Below are positions 35,840 to 43,937 of a stretch of 56,846 nt of DNA, piece after piece. The stretch lies in the NCBI RefSeq assembly GCF_000960765.1, contig NZ_JYNH01000017.1:1-56846 (forward strand), given 5' to 3'. The DNA is from Desulfosporosinus sp. I2 (lineage in GTDB: Bacteria > Bacillota > Desulfitobacteriia > Desulfitobacteriales > Desulfitobacteriaceae). The position numbers and the translations under genes were made by a program. The notes under the pieces are model-generated. The model worked only from the letters and a program-made list of their open reading frames with translations. It was not told the DNA's origin and did not search any database. Each line of letters begins with the position of its first letter. The first letter of the stretch is position 1.

Positions 35840-36712
35840 CTACCAGCCTTTACCGAGAATACCTTTAGGAAGGAATACCAGGATTAAATAGAGGATGAAA
35901 AATAATATCAAAAAAACGTAGGCTCCACCCACATAGACCGAAACAAAACTCGATATTAACCCCAGTAACAAGCCCGCAACGATTGCCCCAGAGAAAGATC
36001 CCATTCCTCCAGCAACCACAACAAAGAAGGCGAAGGCGGTATAGCGCAAACCCATGTCTGGAAATACCGAAAAAATAGAGCCTATAAAGACACCAGACAT
36101 AGCGGTTAATCCAACATAAATAGCATAAACCAAACGTGATATGCGATGACCATCAATCCCCATTAAACCAGCCACCGTCTTATCCTCTGCCGCTGCCCGA
36201 ATTGTGATCCCAGTCTTTGTGCGATATAGGAAAAAGGCAAAAGCTGCAGTCACAAAAATCGAAAATACCGTAGCCGCCGCTCGAATGGCCGGTACGGTGA
36301 TGCCGAACAGGTTAACATTCATTTCTGATAACATTGTAACTAGATTTCGATTGTTAAACCCCCATAAGGTTAGGGCTGATCCTCTTAATAACGTCGAGAG
36401 ACCAAAAGTGAAGGCCAAGGCCATCATGGCAGCGCTTCTGTGCTTAATATTTACAACTTTTTGAATGATGGGTTGAAATAGATAACCAACTAAAGCAAAA
36501 AAAAGGGCAATAAACGGTATTAGTAGTAATGGGTCAATTTTAGTATATTGGTTAAGCCAGAAAGCGGTAAAGGCCCCCAACATAATCCATTCCCCGACAG
36601 CAAAATCAACAATATGCATAACTCCATAGGAAATCGAAAAGCCGACTGCAATCGTTATGAAAATCCCTCCGATTAGAATTCCATTGACTGTGGTTTGCAT
36701 AAATAATCCCAT
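35840..36712 (-). CDS. livH: LivH-type ABC transporter permease
   Basis: 290 residues from ATG 36712, preceded by GGAGAGGAG; the frame extends to 36832 but overlaps the livK end. 'GFSISYGVMHIVDFAVGEWIMLGAF' and 'RAAAEDKTVAGLMGID' are typical of LivH. Multiple membrane helices. Confidence 0.92.
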   Translation of the reverse strand: MGLFMQTTVNGILIGGIFITIAVGFSISYGVMHIVDFAVGEWIMLGAFTAFWLNQYTKIDPLLLIPFIALFFALVGYLFQPIIQKVVNIKHRSAAMMALAFTFGLSTLLRGSALTLWGFNNRNLVTMLSEMNVNLFGITVPAIRAAATVFSIFVTAAFAFFLYRTKTGITIRAAAEDKTVAGLMGIDGHRISRLVYAIYVGLTAMSGVFIGSIFSVFPDMGLRYTAFAFFVVVAGGMGSFSGAIVAGLLLGLISSFVSVYVGGAYVFLILFFILYLILVFLPKGILGKGW

Positions 36713-36821
36713 AGAACATCTCCTCTCCAAAAGTTTGAGAAAACCGAAACACCCGTTTCCTGAAATAAAACTTGGTTTCCGCCCAGCTATAGCGCAGGCG
36801 GAAACCTTAGTTGTCCTGAGA

Positions 36822-38108
36822 TTAGCGAGCATTGAAAGCAGGAACCGGATAAACAGGATCTTTAGCTTTCATATCGTTCGGTCCAACGACGAGCTGATCT
36901 CCATTAAGCATTTGAATAGTCAAAGCTTTTAACCCTACATTGTCATGGTACCAATTGCCGTCCGTGGCAAATTTAATTGGGCCATAAAAGGTTTGAATAT
37001 CAATTTGTTCCAGTGCTTTTACTAATTGTTCACGTTGTTGCTCAGAGAGAGGCGGTTTAGCTCCGATTTTGGCTAGAGCTGCCGAAAAGGCTTCACCCGT
37101 TGCCGAACACCCTGCTTGGGTATAATCAGGCACAGCATTAAATTTCTCTTTGGATGCTTTCACATAATCCTGAACTGTACCAAACAAATCATCTTTTAGC
37201 TTTAAATCAGGTGTCCATACAGCAGCACCATAAACATAGTCCCCGTCTTTGCCAGTATTTTTAATAAAGTCTGGGGTTGTGATACCATAATGCATGACAA
37301 AAGCCTTAGGCATAAAGCCTAACGATTTGGAGCCTTTGATAACTTGCATATGTTCGGTTTCATGACCGCCTACCGCAAGAACATCCGGGTTAAGTTGTTT
37401 GATTGCGCTAATCAACGGAGTAAAGTCCGTACCAGCCGGAACAACATCGTACTTGACAACTTTCATTCCCTTTTTCTCTGCGCTCGCTTTAAAGGCTTCG
37501 GCAACAGCTTTAGAGAAGGCATCATTCACGCCGAGGACAGCAACCGTCTTGGGCGGATTGGGTAGTTTGGCTAAGGTATCAAGTGGCGAGTTTGCTGTCA
37601 AGTCTGCCGCCGGTATAGTACCAAAGGTGTAAGCAAATTTTTGAGTCCAGATAGTCGGAGATTCGGCGGATCCAGTAATCATGGGAACTTTATACTTATC
37701 GAGAATTGGAGCCACCGCTTTTGTAACCCCACTGGTATAAGGTCCGAGAATAAAGTCAACTTTCTCTGACGTGATCAATCTTTCCGCAGCATTGGCACCC
37801 GCAGTAGGATCACTTTGATCATCAGCATAGATAAGTTTTACTTGGTAACTTTTATCACCGACCTTGATCCCGCCTTTTTTGTTCACTGCATCAGCCCATA
37901 ATTCGTAACCATATTTTGTAACATTTCCACCATAAACTTCTGCTCCCGATAATGATGTAATGACACCTACTTTATAATAGTCTCGTGCCTCCGTACTTGC
38001 ACCGCTACCGGCGCCAGTACTAGCACTGCCACAGCCGACCAAAGACAAAAACAAACCAGAAATCGCCAGCAATGCCAGACCACGCATAATTGATAGCTTT
38101 TTAAACAT
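36822..38108 (-). CDS. livK: LivK-type substrate-binding lipoprotein
   Basis: 428 residues. Signal peptide with lipobox LSLVGC, acylated Cys at 26, followed by a Ser/Gly/Ala-rich linker. 'VGVITSLSGAEVYGG', 'YADDQSDPTAGANAAERLI' and 'ILGPYTSGVTKAVAPI' mark a type I periplasmic-binding (Peripla_BP_6) fold. Such HAAT receptors bind branched-chain amino acids, amides or aromatic acids. In this setting an aromatic or related carboxylic acid is plausible, though the ligand cannot be read. Encoded just after the sigma-54 activator at 38295. Confidence 0.9.
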   Translation of the reverse strand: MFKKLSIMRGLALLAISGLFLSLVGCGSASTGAGSGASTEARDYYKVGVITSLSGAEVYGGNVTKYGYELWADAVNKKGGIKVGDKSYQVKLIYADDQSDPTAGANAAERLITSEKVDFILGPYTSGVTKAVAPILDKYKVPMITGSAESPTIWTQKFAYTFGTIPAADLTANSPLDTLAKLPNPPKTVAVLGVNDAFSKAVAEAFKASAEKKGMKVVKYDVVPAGTDFTPLISAIKQLNPDVLAVGGHETEHMQVIKGSKSLGFMPKAFVMHYGITTPDFIKNTGKDGDYVYGAAVWTPDLKLKDDLFGTVQDYVKASKEKFNAVPDYTQAGCSATGEAFSAALAKIGAKPPLSEQQREQLVKALEQIDIQTFYGPIKFATDGNWYHDNVGLKALTIQMLNGDQLVVGPNDMKAKDPVYPVPAFNAR

Positions 38109-38279
38109 AAATTTTCCTCCTTAATTATTCTTAATTAAATTGCCAGTAGTTGAGTCGAGGTTACTATGTTGATTCTTTAATGATTTTGTAGCTTGCATGC
38201 TCCTTTCAAAAGATTAAATATTAACTAAGGTACTTTTATGTTTAATTAATGGGGAAAAATACCTTGGTTTGCCAAAAGC

Positions 38280-38308
38280 CATTATTAATTGTGACTATAT
38301 ATTGTCAA
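38280..38308 (-). promoter_or_regulatory. Possible sigma-70 promoter for livK
   Basis: TTGACA (38308-38303) and ATAATG (38285-38280) separated by 17 bases, overlapping the end of the activator gene. About 170 bases upstream of livK. No -24/-12 element was found here. Confidence 0.35.
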
Positions 38309-40043
38309 ATTCTTTTAGTTCTAACTGAATACTATCTTTTAAAATCCCGTATCTATGCATTTTTCGAACAATTGTCGATTGATTAACCTCTAAAGCATCC
38401 GCCATTTTATAAGTATTTTGGAACTTTATTAAGGCTTTATTTAACAGTTGTCGTTCTAATTCATCGGTAGCATTTCTTAAAGGACAAATGTCCATTATAA
38501 AAACTTTCGCAGAACTCCCATCCGTATGTAAAATATAATCTGGTAAATGCATCGGTAAAACTTCTAGAGAATCTACAGTCACAACAACTCTCTCAACTAA
38601 GTTCTCTAATTCCCGCACGTTACCGGGCCAATTATAATTTAACAAGAGATCCAGAGTCTCCGGGGCTATTTTTTTATGAATCTCGTATTTTTCTAGGAAC
38701 GCTTCTAGGAAATGCTCAACCAAGACCGGAATATCTTCTTTCCGGTGCCGCAAGGGTGGTACGATAAGGGGTACAACATTTAAACGATAATAGAGGTCCT
38801 CTCTAAACTTTCGTTCTTTAACCAGACGAGGAATGTTTCGATTTGTAGCAGCAATAATCCGAGCATTGACATCAATATTGTCGTTTCCTCCAACCCTCCT
38901 TAACCTTCTATCTTGGATTACGTGCAGTAGTTTCACTTGGAGATTAAGCGGAAGTTCACTAATTTCGTCTAAGAAAACTGTCCCATTGCTGGCTGTTTCT
39001 AAAAGGCCCTTTTTCCCTTCTTTTTTGGCGCCCGTAAAGGCTCCCCCTTCATAACCAAACAATTCCGATTCCATTAAATCCTCTGGGATAGCACCACAGT
39101 TAATAGTAATAAACGGAGATTCACTACGCTTACTTAATTGGTGAATCTTTAAAGCTACAACACCTTTACCAACGCCGGATTCCCCTTCGATCAAAACCGT
39201 GGAATCTACGCCTGCAACCTTACCGGCCAGTGCCAATATTTGCTGCATTGTTGCGCTTTTACTGATAATTTCAGATGTTTTAATCCTTTCCTTGCGCAAT
39301 TTAGCAATCTCCGAGCGGTAATTTTCCATTAATTTCTCAGTATCTTCTAAGCGCTGGCGTAGACTGCTTAATTCCGTTATGTCACGAGAATTCGTAACAA
39401 CTCTAATGATTTGACCTTTTTCATCAAAAACAGGGTTAGCTGTTACGATTATTTTTTGTCCACTCTTTGTTGTTTGTATTAAGGTGGTACGTTTCTTTGA
39501 CTTTAGAACTTGTGGGGTAATACTGGGCGAAAATAGCCCTAATTTCTCTAATTCGTTTACATGTCTGCCGACCATCTCTTCCGCTTTTATGCCGTAGAAA
39601 CGCTCACCGGCTTTATTAACCCTCAGGGTGAAACCTTCTCCGTCCGTAACGTAAATTTCATCATAGGAAGAATTAAAGATCGCTTCTAATTCCTTATTGA
39701 GTTTTTTTGTAGCTTCTAATTCTTGAGCCACCACATCAAGATCCGTAATATCCTGAAAAGATGTGACCACACCAGTTAATTTATCCCCTTCAAAAACAGG
39801 TTTATGATTAGAAAGTATCACTCTGCCTCCAATGTCAACTTTATTATTGAGAACTGGCATTCCTGTTTCGAATACCTCATACATTGCTGAATCTGGAAGC
39901 ACTTCTCTGGCTTTTTCCCCTACAACCTGGCCATCGATTCCTAATAGTTCCTTGGCGGCCTTGTTACATGCTAAAATGTATCCATTTGAATCTACCATTA
40001 ATACACCATGATAGATCTCTTGAAATCCCGCTTCATAATTCAA
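38295..40043 (-). CDS. Sigma-54-dependent activator with two PAS domains, AAA+ and Fis-type HTH
   Basis: 582 residues, probable TTG start at 40043 (MNYEAGFQEIYHG). PAS domains at ~5-110 and ~120-230, AAA+ with GESGVGKGV (Walker A), EGGAFTGA and VFLDEISEL (Walker B), 'NWPGNVRELENLVERV' and a C-terminal Fis-like HTH (ALEVNQSTIVRKMHRY). It lacks the CBS pair of the activator at 22328. Likely targets are the consensus sigma-54 promoter at 40733 or other promoters in the block. Same strand as the livKHMGF-AOR genes downstream. Confidence 0.93.
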   Translation of the reverse strand: MNYEAGFQEIYHGVLMVDSNGYILACNKAAKELLGIDGQVVGEKAREVLPDSAMYEVFETGMPVLNNKVDIGGRVILSNHKPVFEGDKLTGVVTSFQDITDLDVVAQELEATKKLNKELEAIFNSSYDEIYVTDGEGFTLRVNKAGERFYGIKAEEMVGRHVNELEKLGLFSPSITPQVLKSKKRTTLIQTTKSGQKIIVTANPVFDEKGQIIRVVTNSRDITELSSLRQRLEDTEKLMENYRSEIAKLRKERIKTSEIISKSATMQQILALAGKVAGVDSTVLIEGESGVGKGVVALKIHQLSKRSESPFITINCGAIPEDLMESELFGYEGGAFTGAKKEGKKGLLETASNGTVFLDEISELPLNLQVKLLHVIQDRRLRRVGGNDNIDVNARIIAATNRNIPRLVKERKFREDLYYRLNVVPLIVPPLRHRKEDIPVLVEHFLEAFLEKYEIHKKIAPETLDLLLNYNWPGNVRELENLVERVVVTVDSLEVLPMHLPDYILHTDGSSAKVFIMDICPLRNATDELERQLLNKALIKFQNTYKMADALEVNQSTIVRKMHRYGILKDSIQLELKEFDNI

Positions 40044-40228
40044 ATTCTTCTACACCCCCGCCTACTTGAAATATAATAGCAACTTCTGTGCCAATACCGA
40101 AGAAGATAATACGCCAGCTACCCGTCTGCCTATTTTGAATATTCAGTATTATTGGCTTATATTCTTGATGCGTATTTGCATTCAATCTAGATGTTATTTC
40201 TTTAGTTTGATCTATAAAGACTTTTTCG

Positions 40229-40299
40229 AAGTAGCATCTATCACACATGCATAAATGCATCATGATAATGCGTTTACGCATCTTAGCTAGATGCTACTT
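40229..40299. repeat. Nested inverted repeat able to form a three-way junction/cruciform
   Basis: Outer 12-bp arms AAGTAGCATCTA (40229-40240) and TAGATGCTACTT (40288-40299) enclose two small perfect hairpins, ATGCAT-AA-ATGCAT (40247-40260) and ATGCGT-TT-ACGCAT (40268-40281). It lies upstream of the activator gene on one side and the aldehyde dehydrogenase promoter on the other. Confidence 0.7.
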
Positions 40300-40691
40300 A
40301 TTGGTTGACCAATTATTCACTATGATTGTAGAACTAGTATTAATTCCTATGCATTACCCCTGCATTTGTGACGATATTTCTTAAAAAATTTACAATGGCA
40401 GACTGATCGATTCTTATTAATTTTATCAAAAATTAAATATGACTTTTGGTATCATTCTTTAGCAAGTATTGTTGGTAATTCTGTAGGAGAATTTCGGGCA
40501 TCTAAAAGATACATATTGGGTGTAAAACTTATAGGGTCATAGGGTTACTTAAATTCGATAATGCATCTTCTTAATGCATACTTAAAATATGCTGTAAGCT
40601 ATTAAAAAGCAGCTGTCTATTCACACAGATTTAAACCAAATCCCAATGCAGTTATACATAGGGATTTGTATGAAATTTTCAGGGTATGCAT
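40247..40691. promoter_or_regulatory. Cluster of ATGCAT palindromes upstream of a sigma-54 promoter
   Basis: Six ATGCAT hexamers (40247, 40255, 40349, 40561, 40574, 40686) and one ATGCGT/ACGCAT variant within about 450 bases of the 40733 promoter. Several are preceded or followed by GATAA or TAA. A hexamer is expected roughly once in 4 kb. They are probably binding half-sites of a regulator, perhaps the activator at 38295-40043. No gene was accepted in the 40044-40809 gap. Confidence 0.55.
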
Positions 40692-40732
40692 GATAATCTG
40701 AATTTACAAGTGTTATTGAATTATTGTTTGAC

Positions 40733-40748
40733 TGGCACGGACCTTGCA
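40733..40748 (+). promoter_or_regulatory. Consensus sigma-54 promoter of the aldehyde dehydrogenase/aminotransferase genes
   Basis: TGGCACG-GACC-TTGCA, a perfect match to the -24/-12 consensus, about 60 bases upstream of the TTG start at 40810. Confidence 0.93.
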
Positions 40749-40809
40749 TTGTAAAAAGATGATTGCCGGAAAAACGCAAATACATTAAGAGTTGAGGAGG
40801 TAATATAAT

Positions 40810-42231
40810 TTGAAAGCGAACTATCCTATCTTCATCAATGGAGAATGGGTTGAGACTAAGGATACTATATCCGTGGTTAATAAATATTCAGGGGAAGTAT
40901 TTGCAACAGTATGCTCTTCTTCCCCCTCAGAAGTTGATAATGCTGTGACTGCAGCGGTAAAAGCCTTTAAATCCAGATCCCTCTCCCCCTCCCAAATATA
41001 CCAGATTTTAACTAAGACTTCTACATTGATTAGGGAGAAAGCAGATGACCTAGCACTAACCATTACGCTCGAGGCTGGTAAAGTTTTCAGAGACGCCAAA
41101 ACCGAGGTTATGCGGGCTGCCCAAGTCTTTTTAATTGCCGCTGAAGAAGCCAAGCGGATTAGTGGGGAAGTAATTCCTATTGAAGCTACATCAGGGTCTG
41201 GAAATCGGTTGGCCTACACTATTAGAGTCCCAATCGGTGTAGTTTGTGCCATTAGCCCTTTCAATTTTCCATTTAACCTAGTCGCCCATAAAATTGCTCC
41301 CGCTTTAGCTGCCGGTAATACCGTCGTTTTAAAACCAGCTTCTGCTACCCCGATTTCGGCAATTAACCTCTGCCGGATCCTAGAGGAGGCTGGTCTACCA
41401 CCTGGTTATCTTAATTTAGTGATAGGTGGTGGCAATGACGTAGGAGATCTATTATTGAACGATGAGCGAATTAACTTTTATACTTTTACTGGCTCTCCGA
41501 AAGTTGGAAAGAAGATTATGTCTACGATCGGTTTACGGAAATCCACCATGGAATTAGGCTCAAATTCCGTCACCATCGTTCATAAGGACGCGGATTTAGC
41601 TAAAGCAGCTACTTTATGTAGTCGCATGCCTTTTGTCAACGCTGGGCAAGTCTGTATTTCTATTCAACGGTTACTAATCCACCAGGATATCTACGAACAA
41701 TTTGCTGATATGCTTGCAGAGGAAACAAGCAAACTCATACTGGGCAATCCGCTCGATCCCCAAACGGATATTGGGCCAATGATTAGCGAGTCGGAAGCGG
41801 TGAGAGCCGAGGCCTGGGTATCTGCAGCTTTACAAGGTGGTGCTACTCTATTATGTGGAGGAAAAAGAGATGGAGCTCTTTTTGAGCCAACTATTTTGAC
41901 AAATGTTAAATCAAATATGCAGGTTGTCTGTGAGGAAGTTTTTGCTCCGGTGGTAAGCTTGATACCATATAAAGAGTTTGAAGAAGCCATCGAAATTGCC
42001 AACAACTCCCAGTACGGTCTGCAGGCCGGTATTTTTACTTCCTCCATTGATGTTGCTTCTGAGGCAACGCGAAAGTTGGAAGTTGGTGGGGTCATCATTA
42101 ATGATACTTCTCTGTACCGTGCTGATCAGGCCCCATATGGCGGCATTAAAGGAAGCGGCATCGGACGAGAAGGCCCTAAATATGCAATACAAGAAATGAC
42201 GGAGTCTAAACTAGTGGTATACAACTTATAG
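40810..42231 (+). CDS. NAD(P)-dependent aldehyde dehydrogenase
   Basis: 473 residues, TTG start with GAGGAGGT upstream. ALDH superfamily marks: 'SPFNFPFNLVAHKIAPALAAGN', 'FTGSPKVGKKI', the general base Glu in MELGSN and the nucleophile Cys in NAGQVCIS (about residue 280), 'FAPVVSLIPY'. It oxidises an aldehyde to an acid. It lies in tandem with a class III aminotransferase, so the natural substrate may be the semialdehyde made by that enzyme (from an omega-amino acid or taurine). Benzaldehyde is another option given the neighbourhood. Specificity is not visible. Confidence 0.92.
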   Translation: MKANYPIFINGEWVETKDTISVVNKYSGEVFATVCSSSPSEVDNAVTAAVKAFKSRSLSPSQIYQILTKTSTLIREKADDLALTITLEAGKVFRDAKTEVMRAAQVFLIAAEEAKRISGEVIPIEATSGSGNRLAYTIRVPIGVVCAISPFNFPFNLVAHKIAPALAAGNTVVLKPASATPISAINLCRILEEAGLPPGYLNLVIGGGNDVGDLLLNDERINFYTFTGSPKVGKKIMSTIGLRKSTMELGSNSVTIVHKDADLAKAATLCSRMPFVNAGQVCISIQRLLIHQDIYEQFADMLAEETSKLILGNPLDPQTDIGPMISESEAVRAEAWVSAALQGGATLLCGGKRDGALFEPTILTNVKSNMQVVCEEVFAPVVSLIPYKEFEEAIEIANNSQYGLQAGIFTSSIDVASEATRKLEVGGVIINDTSLYRADQAPYGGIKGSGIGREGPKYAIQEMTESKLVVYNL

Positions 42232-42391
42232 CCACTGAAAATATAGGTCTTGATATATAAGAAAAAACAATAAGGAATATAATTTATGGCAAGCTTACGT
42301 ACTCTGTAGTAGCTGAAGCTCTTAATTTGGAATATACACCTCTGGAAGAACTAATTTAGATCATTTTTTAGAATATCGAAAAAGAAAGAAA

Positions 42392-43765
42392 GTGGTAAAT
42401 GTGACCGTCTATACAGAAAATCAAATCGACCAGATGAAAAAAGATGACATGAGGTATTTTTTACATCCGACAAGTTCAATAGACGACATGGAATCATGGG
42501 GTGGGCCTAAGATTATTGAAGAAGGGAACGGAATTCGGATCAAGAGTGTTGAGGGTAAGACCTACATTGATTGTGGCTCAGGTCTGTGGTTAAACAATGT
42601 CGGTTATGGCAGGACCGAACTGGCAGAAGTGGCTAAAAAACAGATGGAAAAATTGTCTTACTTTCAAACGTTTAATGGCTATTCTCACCCATTAGTTATT
42701 GAGTTGGCTAAAAAAGTAGCTGGAATGATCCCCATGGATAACCCCAGGATCTTTTTTACCAGTGGGGGGTCAGAGTCCAATGATACTGCTTACAAACTGG
42801 CCCGGATATATTGGTATCTACAAGGTAACCCTAGCAAGAATCACATCATTGCCAGGACAAAAGCTTATCATGGGGTTTCTTATGGGGCAGTCAGCGCGAC
42901 CAGTTTACCTGGTTTTTGGGACGGATTCAGACCTTTAGTGCCAGCATTCCACCACATTAACCATCCTCACTGTTACTTCTGTCCCTGGGGAAAAGAACAA
43001 GGTCGTTGTGATTTGGAATGTGCGGCTGCACTTGAAGAGAAGATCCTCGAGCTCGGTCAGGATAATGTTGCAGCTTTTACGGCGGAACCAGTTATCGGTA
43101 CTGGAGGTGCAATCGTTCCACCAGACGGTTATTATCAACGAATTCGAGAAATTTGTGATAAGTATGACGTCTTATTCATAGCGGATGAGGTCATTACTGG
43201 CTTTGGTCGGACAGGAAAGATGTTTGGAATGCTGCAATGGGGGGTAAAACCCGATATCATGATGATGGCTAAAGGGATTACCAGTGGGTACATTCCTATG
43301 GGAGCTGTCGGGATTTCAGAGAGAGTCTATAGGCCAATCAGAAACCACGGCATCTTTATGCATGGTTATACCTACAGTGGTCATCCGGTAGCCTGTGCCG
43401 TTGCTTTAAAGAATATCGAACTTATTGAAACAGAAAACTTAGTAGGCAATGCCCGCGAAAAAGGTGAACTATTGCGTTCACTCATCCGTAACTTGGAATT
43501 ACCCAGTATTGGTGAAGTTAGGGGCCTAGGACTGATGAATGCCGTCCAACTTGTCCAAGATGCTGAAAACAGGACCAAGTTTAATTCTAACTTGGGATTT
43601 GCCAAACGTGTGTCCGCTATTGCTTGGGAAAACGGACTGGCGTTACGACCATTAATTGACGACGGATTACAATTGTCCCCACCGTTGATCATTACTGAAG
43701 CGGATATAATTGAACTAGTCGACAAATTAGGTAGGTCCATTGAACAAGCTCACCGTGAGTTTTAG
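42392..43765 (+). CDS. Class III (omega) aminotransferase
   Basis: 457 residues with a GTG start; the ribosome site is weak and a GTG nine bases on is an alternative. PLP lysine in MMAKGITSG (~290), 'VLFIADEVITGFGRTG' and 'FFTSGGSESNDTAYKLAR' are class III marks. A CYFCPWG...CDLEC insertion adds several cysteines. By feel it is nearer to omega-amino acid/taurine:pyruvate aminotransferases than to the GABA type encoded at 48604. Paired with the aldehyde dehydrogenase under the 40733 promoter. Confidence 0.88.
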   Translation: MVNVTVYTENQIDQMKKDDMRYFLHPTSSIDDMESWGGPKIIEEGNGIRIKSVEGKTYIDCGSGLWLNNVGYGRTELAEVAKKQMEKLSYFQTFNGYSHPLVIELAKKVAGMIPMDNPRIFFTSGGSESNDTAYKLARIYWYLQGNPSKNHIIARTKAYHGVSYGAVSATSLPGFWDGFRPLVPAFHHINHPHCYFCPWGKEQGRCDLECAAALEEKILELGQDNVAAFTAEPVIGTGGAIVPPDGYYQRIREICDKYDVLFIADEVITGFGRTGKMFGMLQWGVKPDIMMMAKGITSGYIPMGAVGISERVYRPIRNHGIFMHGYTYSGHPVACAVALKNIELIETENLVGNAREKGELLRSLIRNLELPSIGEVRGLGLMNAVQLVQDAENRTKFNSNLGFAKRVSAIAWENGLALRPLIDDGLQLSPPLIITEADIIELVDKLGRSIEQAHREF

Positions 43766-43798
43766 AAGCTTACTTTAGGTCGCTAACGTAAGAAGCAC

Positions 43799-43855
43799 CA
43801 AAGGCGCCATTTGAAATGCTAGGAGTAGTTCCAAGCCATTCAAATGGCGCCTTTG
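43799..43855. terminator. Large hairpin terminator between convergent genes
   Basis: 17-bp perfect arms (43799-43815 and 43839-43855, centred on the GGCGCC segment) separated by a 23-base loop, between the aminotransferase (+) and the ATP-grasp protein (-). Confidence 0.75.
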
Positions 43856-43937
43856 TTCCATTTCGGTCTGCACTACATCTAAGCTAAATAATGATTCCCG
43901 CAAGGAAGTAATTCCAAAATTATTGTATTAGTATATA

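Noticed and set aside
38109-38294. Sigma-54 promoter in front of livK
   Set aside because: The nearest candidate (GGAGCATGCAAGC on the minus strand) has GG and GC nine bases apart instead of ten and a poor -24 half.
40033-40281. 82-residue minus-strand frame just upstream of the sigma-54 activator
   Set aside because: No ribosome site, its start lies in the nested inverted repeat, and composition is not protein-like. It is more likely the regulatory region of the activator.
40247-40579. CRISPR-like repeat array
   Set aside because: The ATGCAT units are too short and irregularly spaced and lack conserved longer repeats or unique spacers of equal size.
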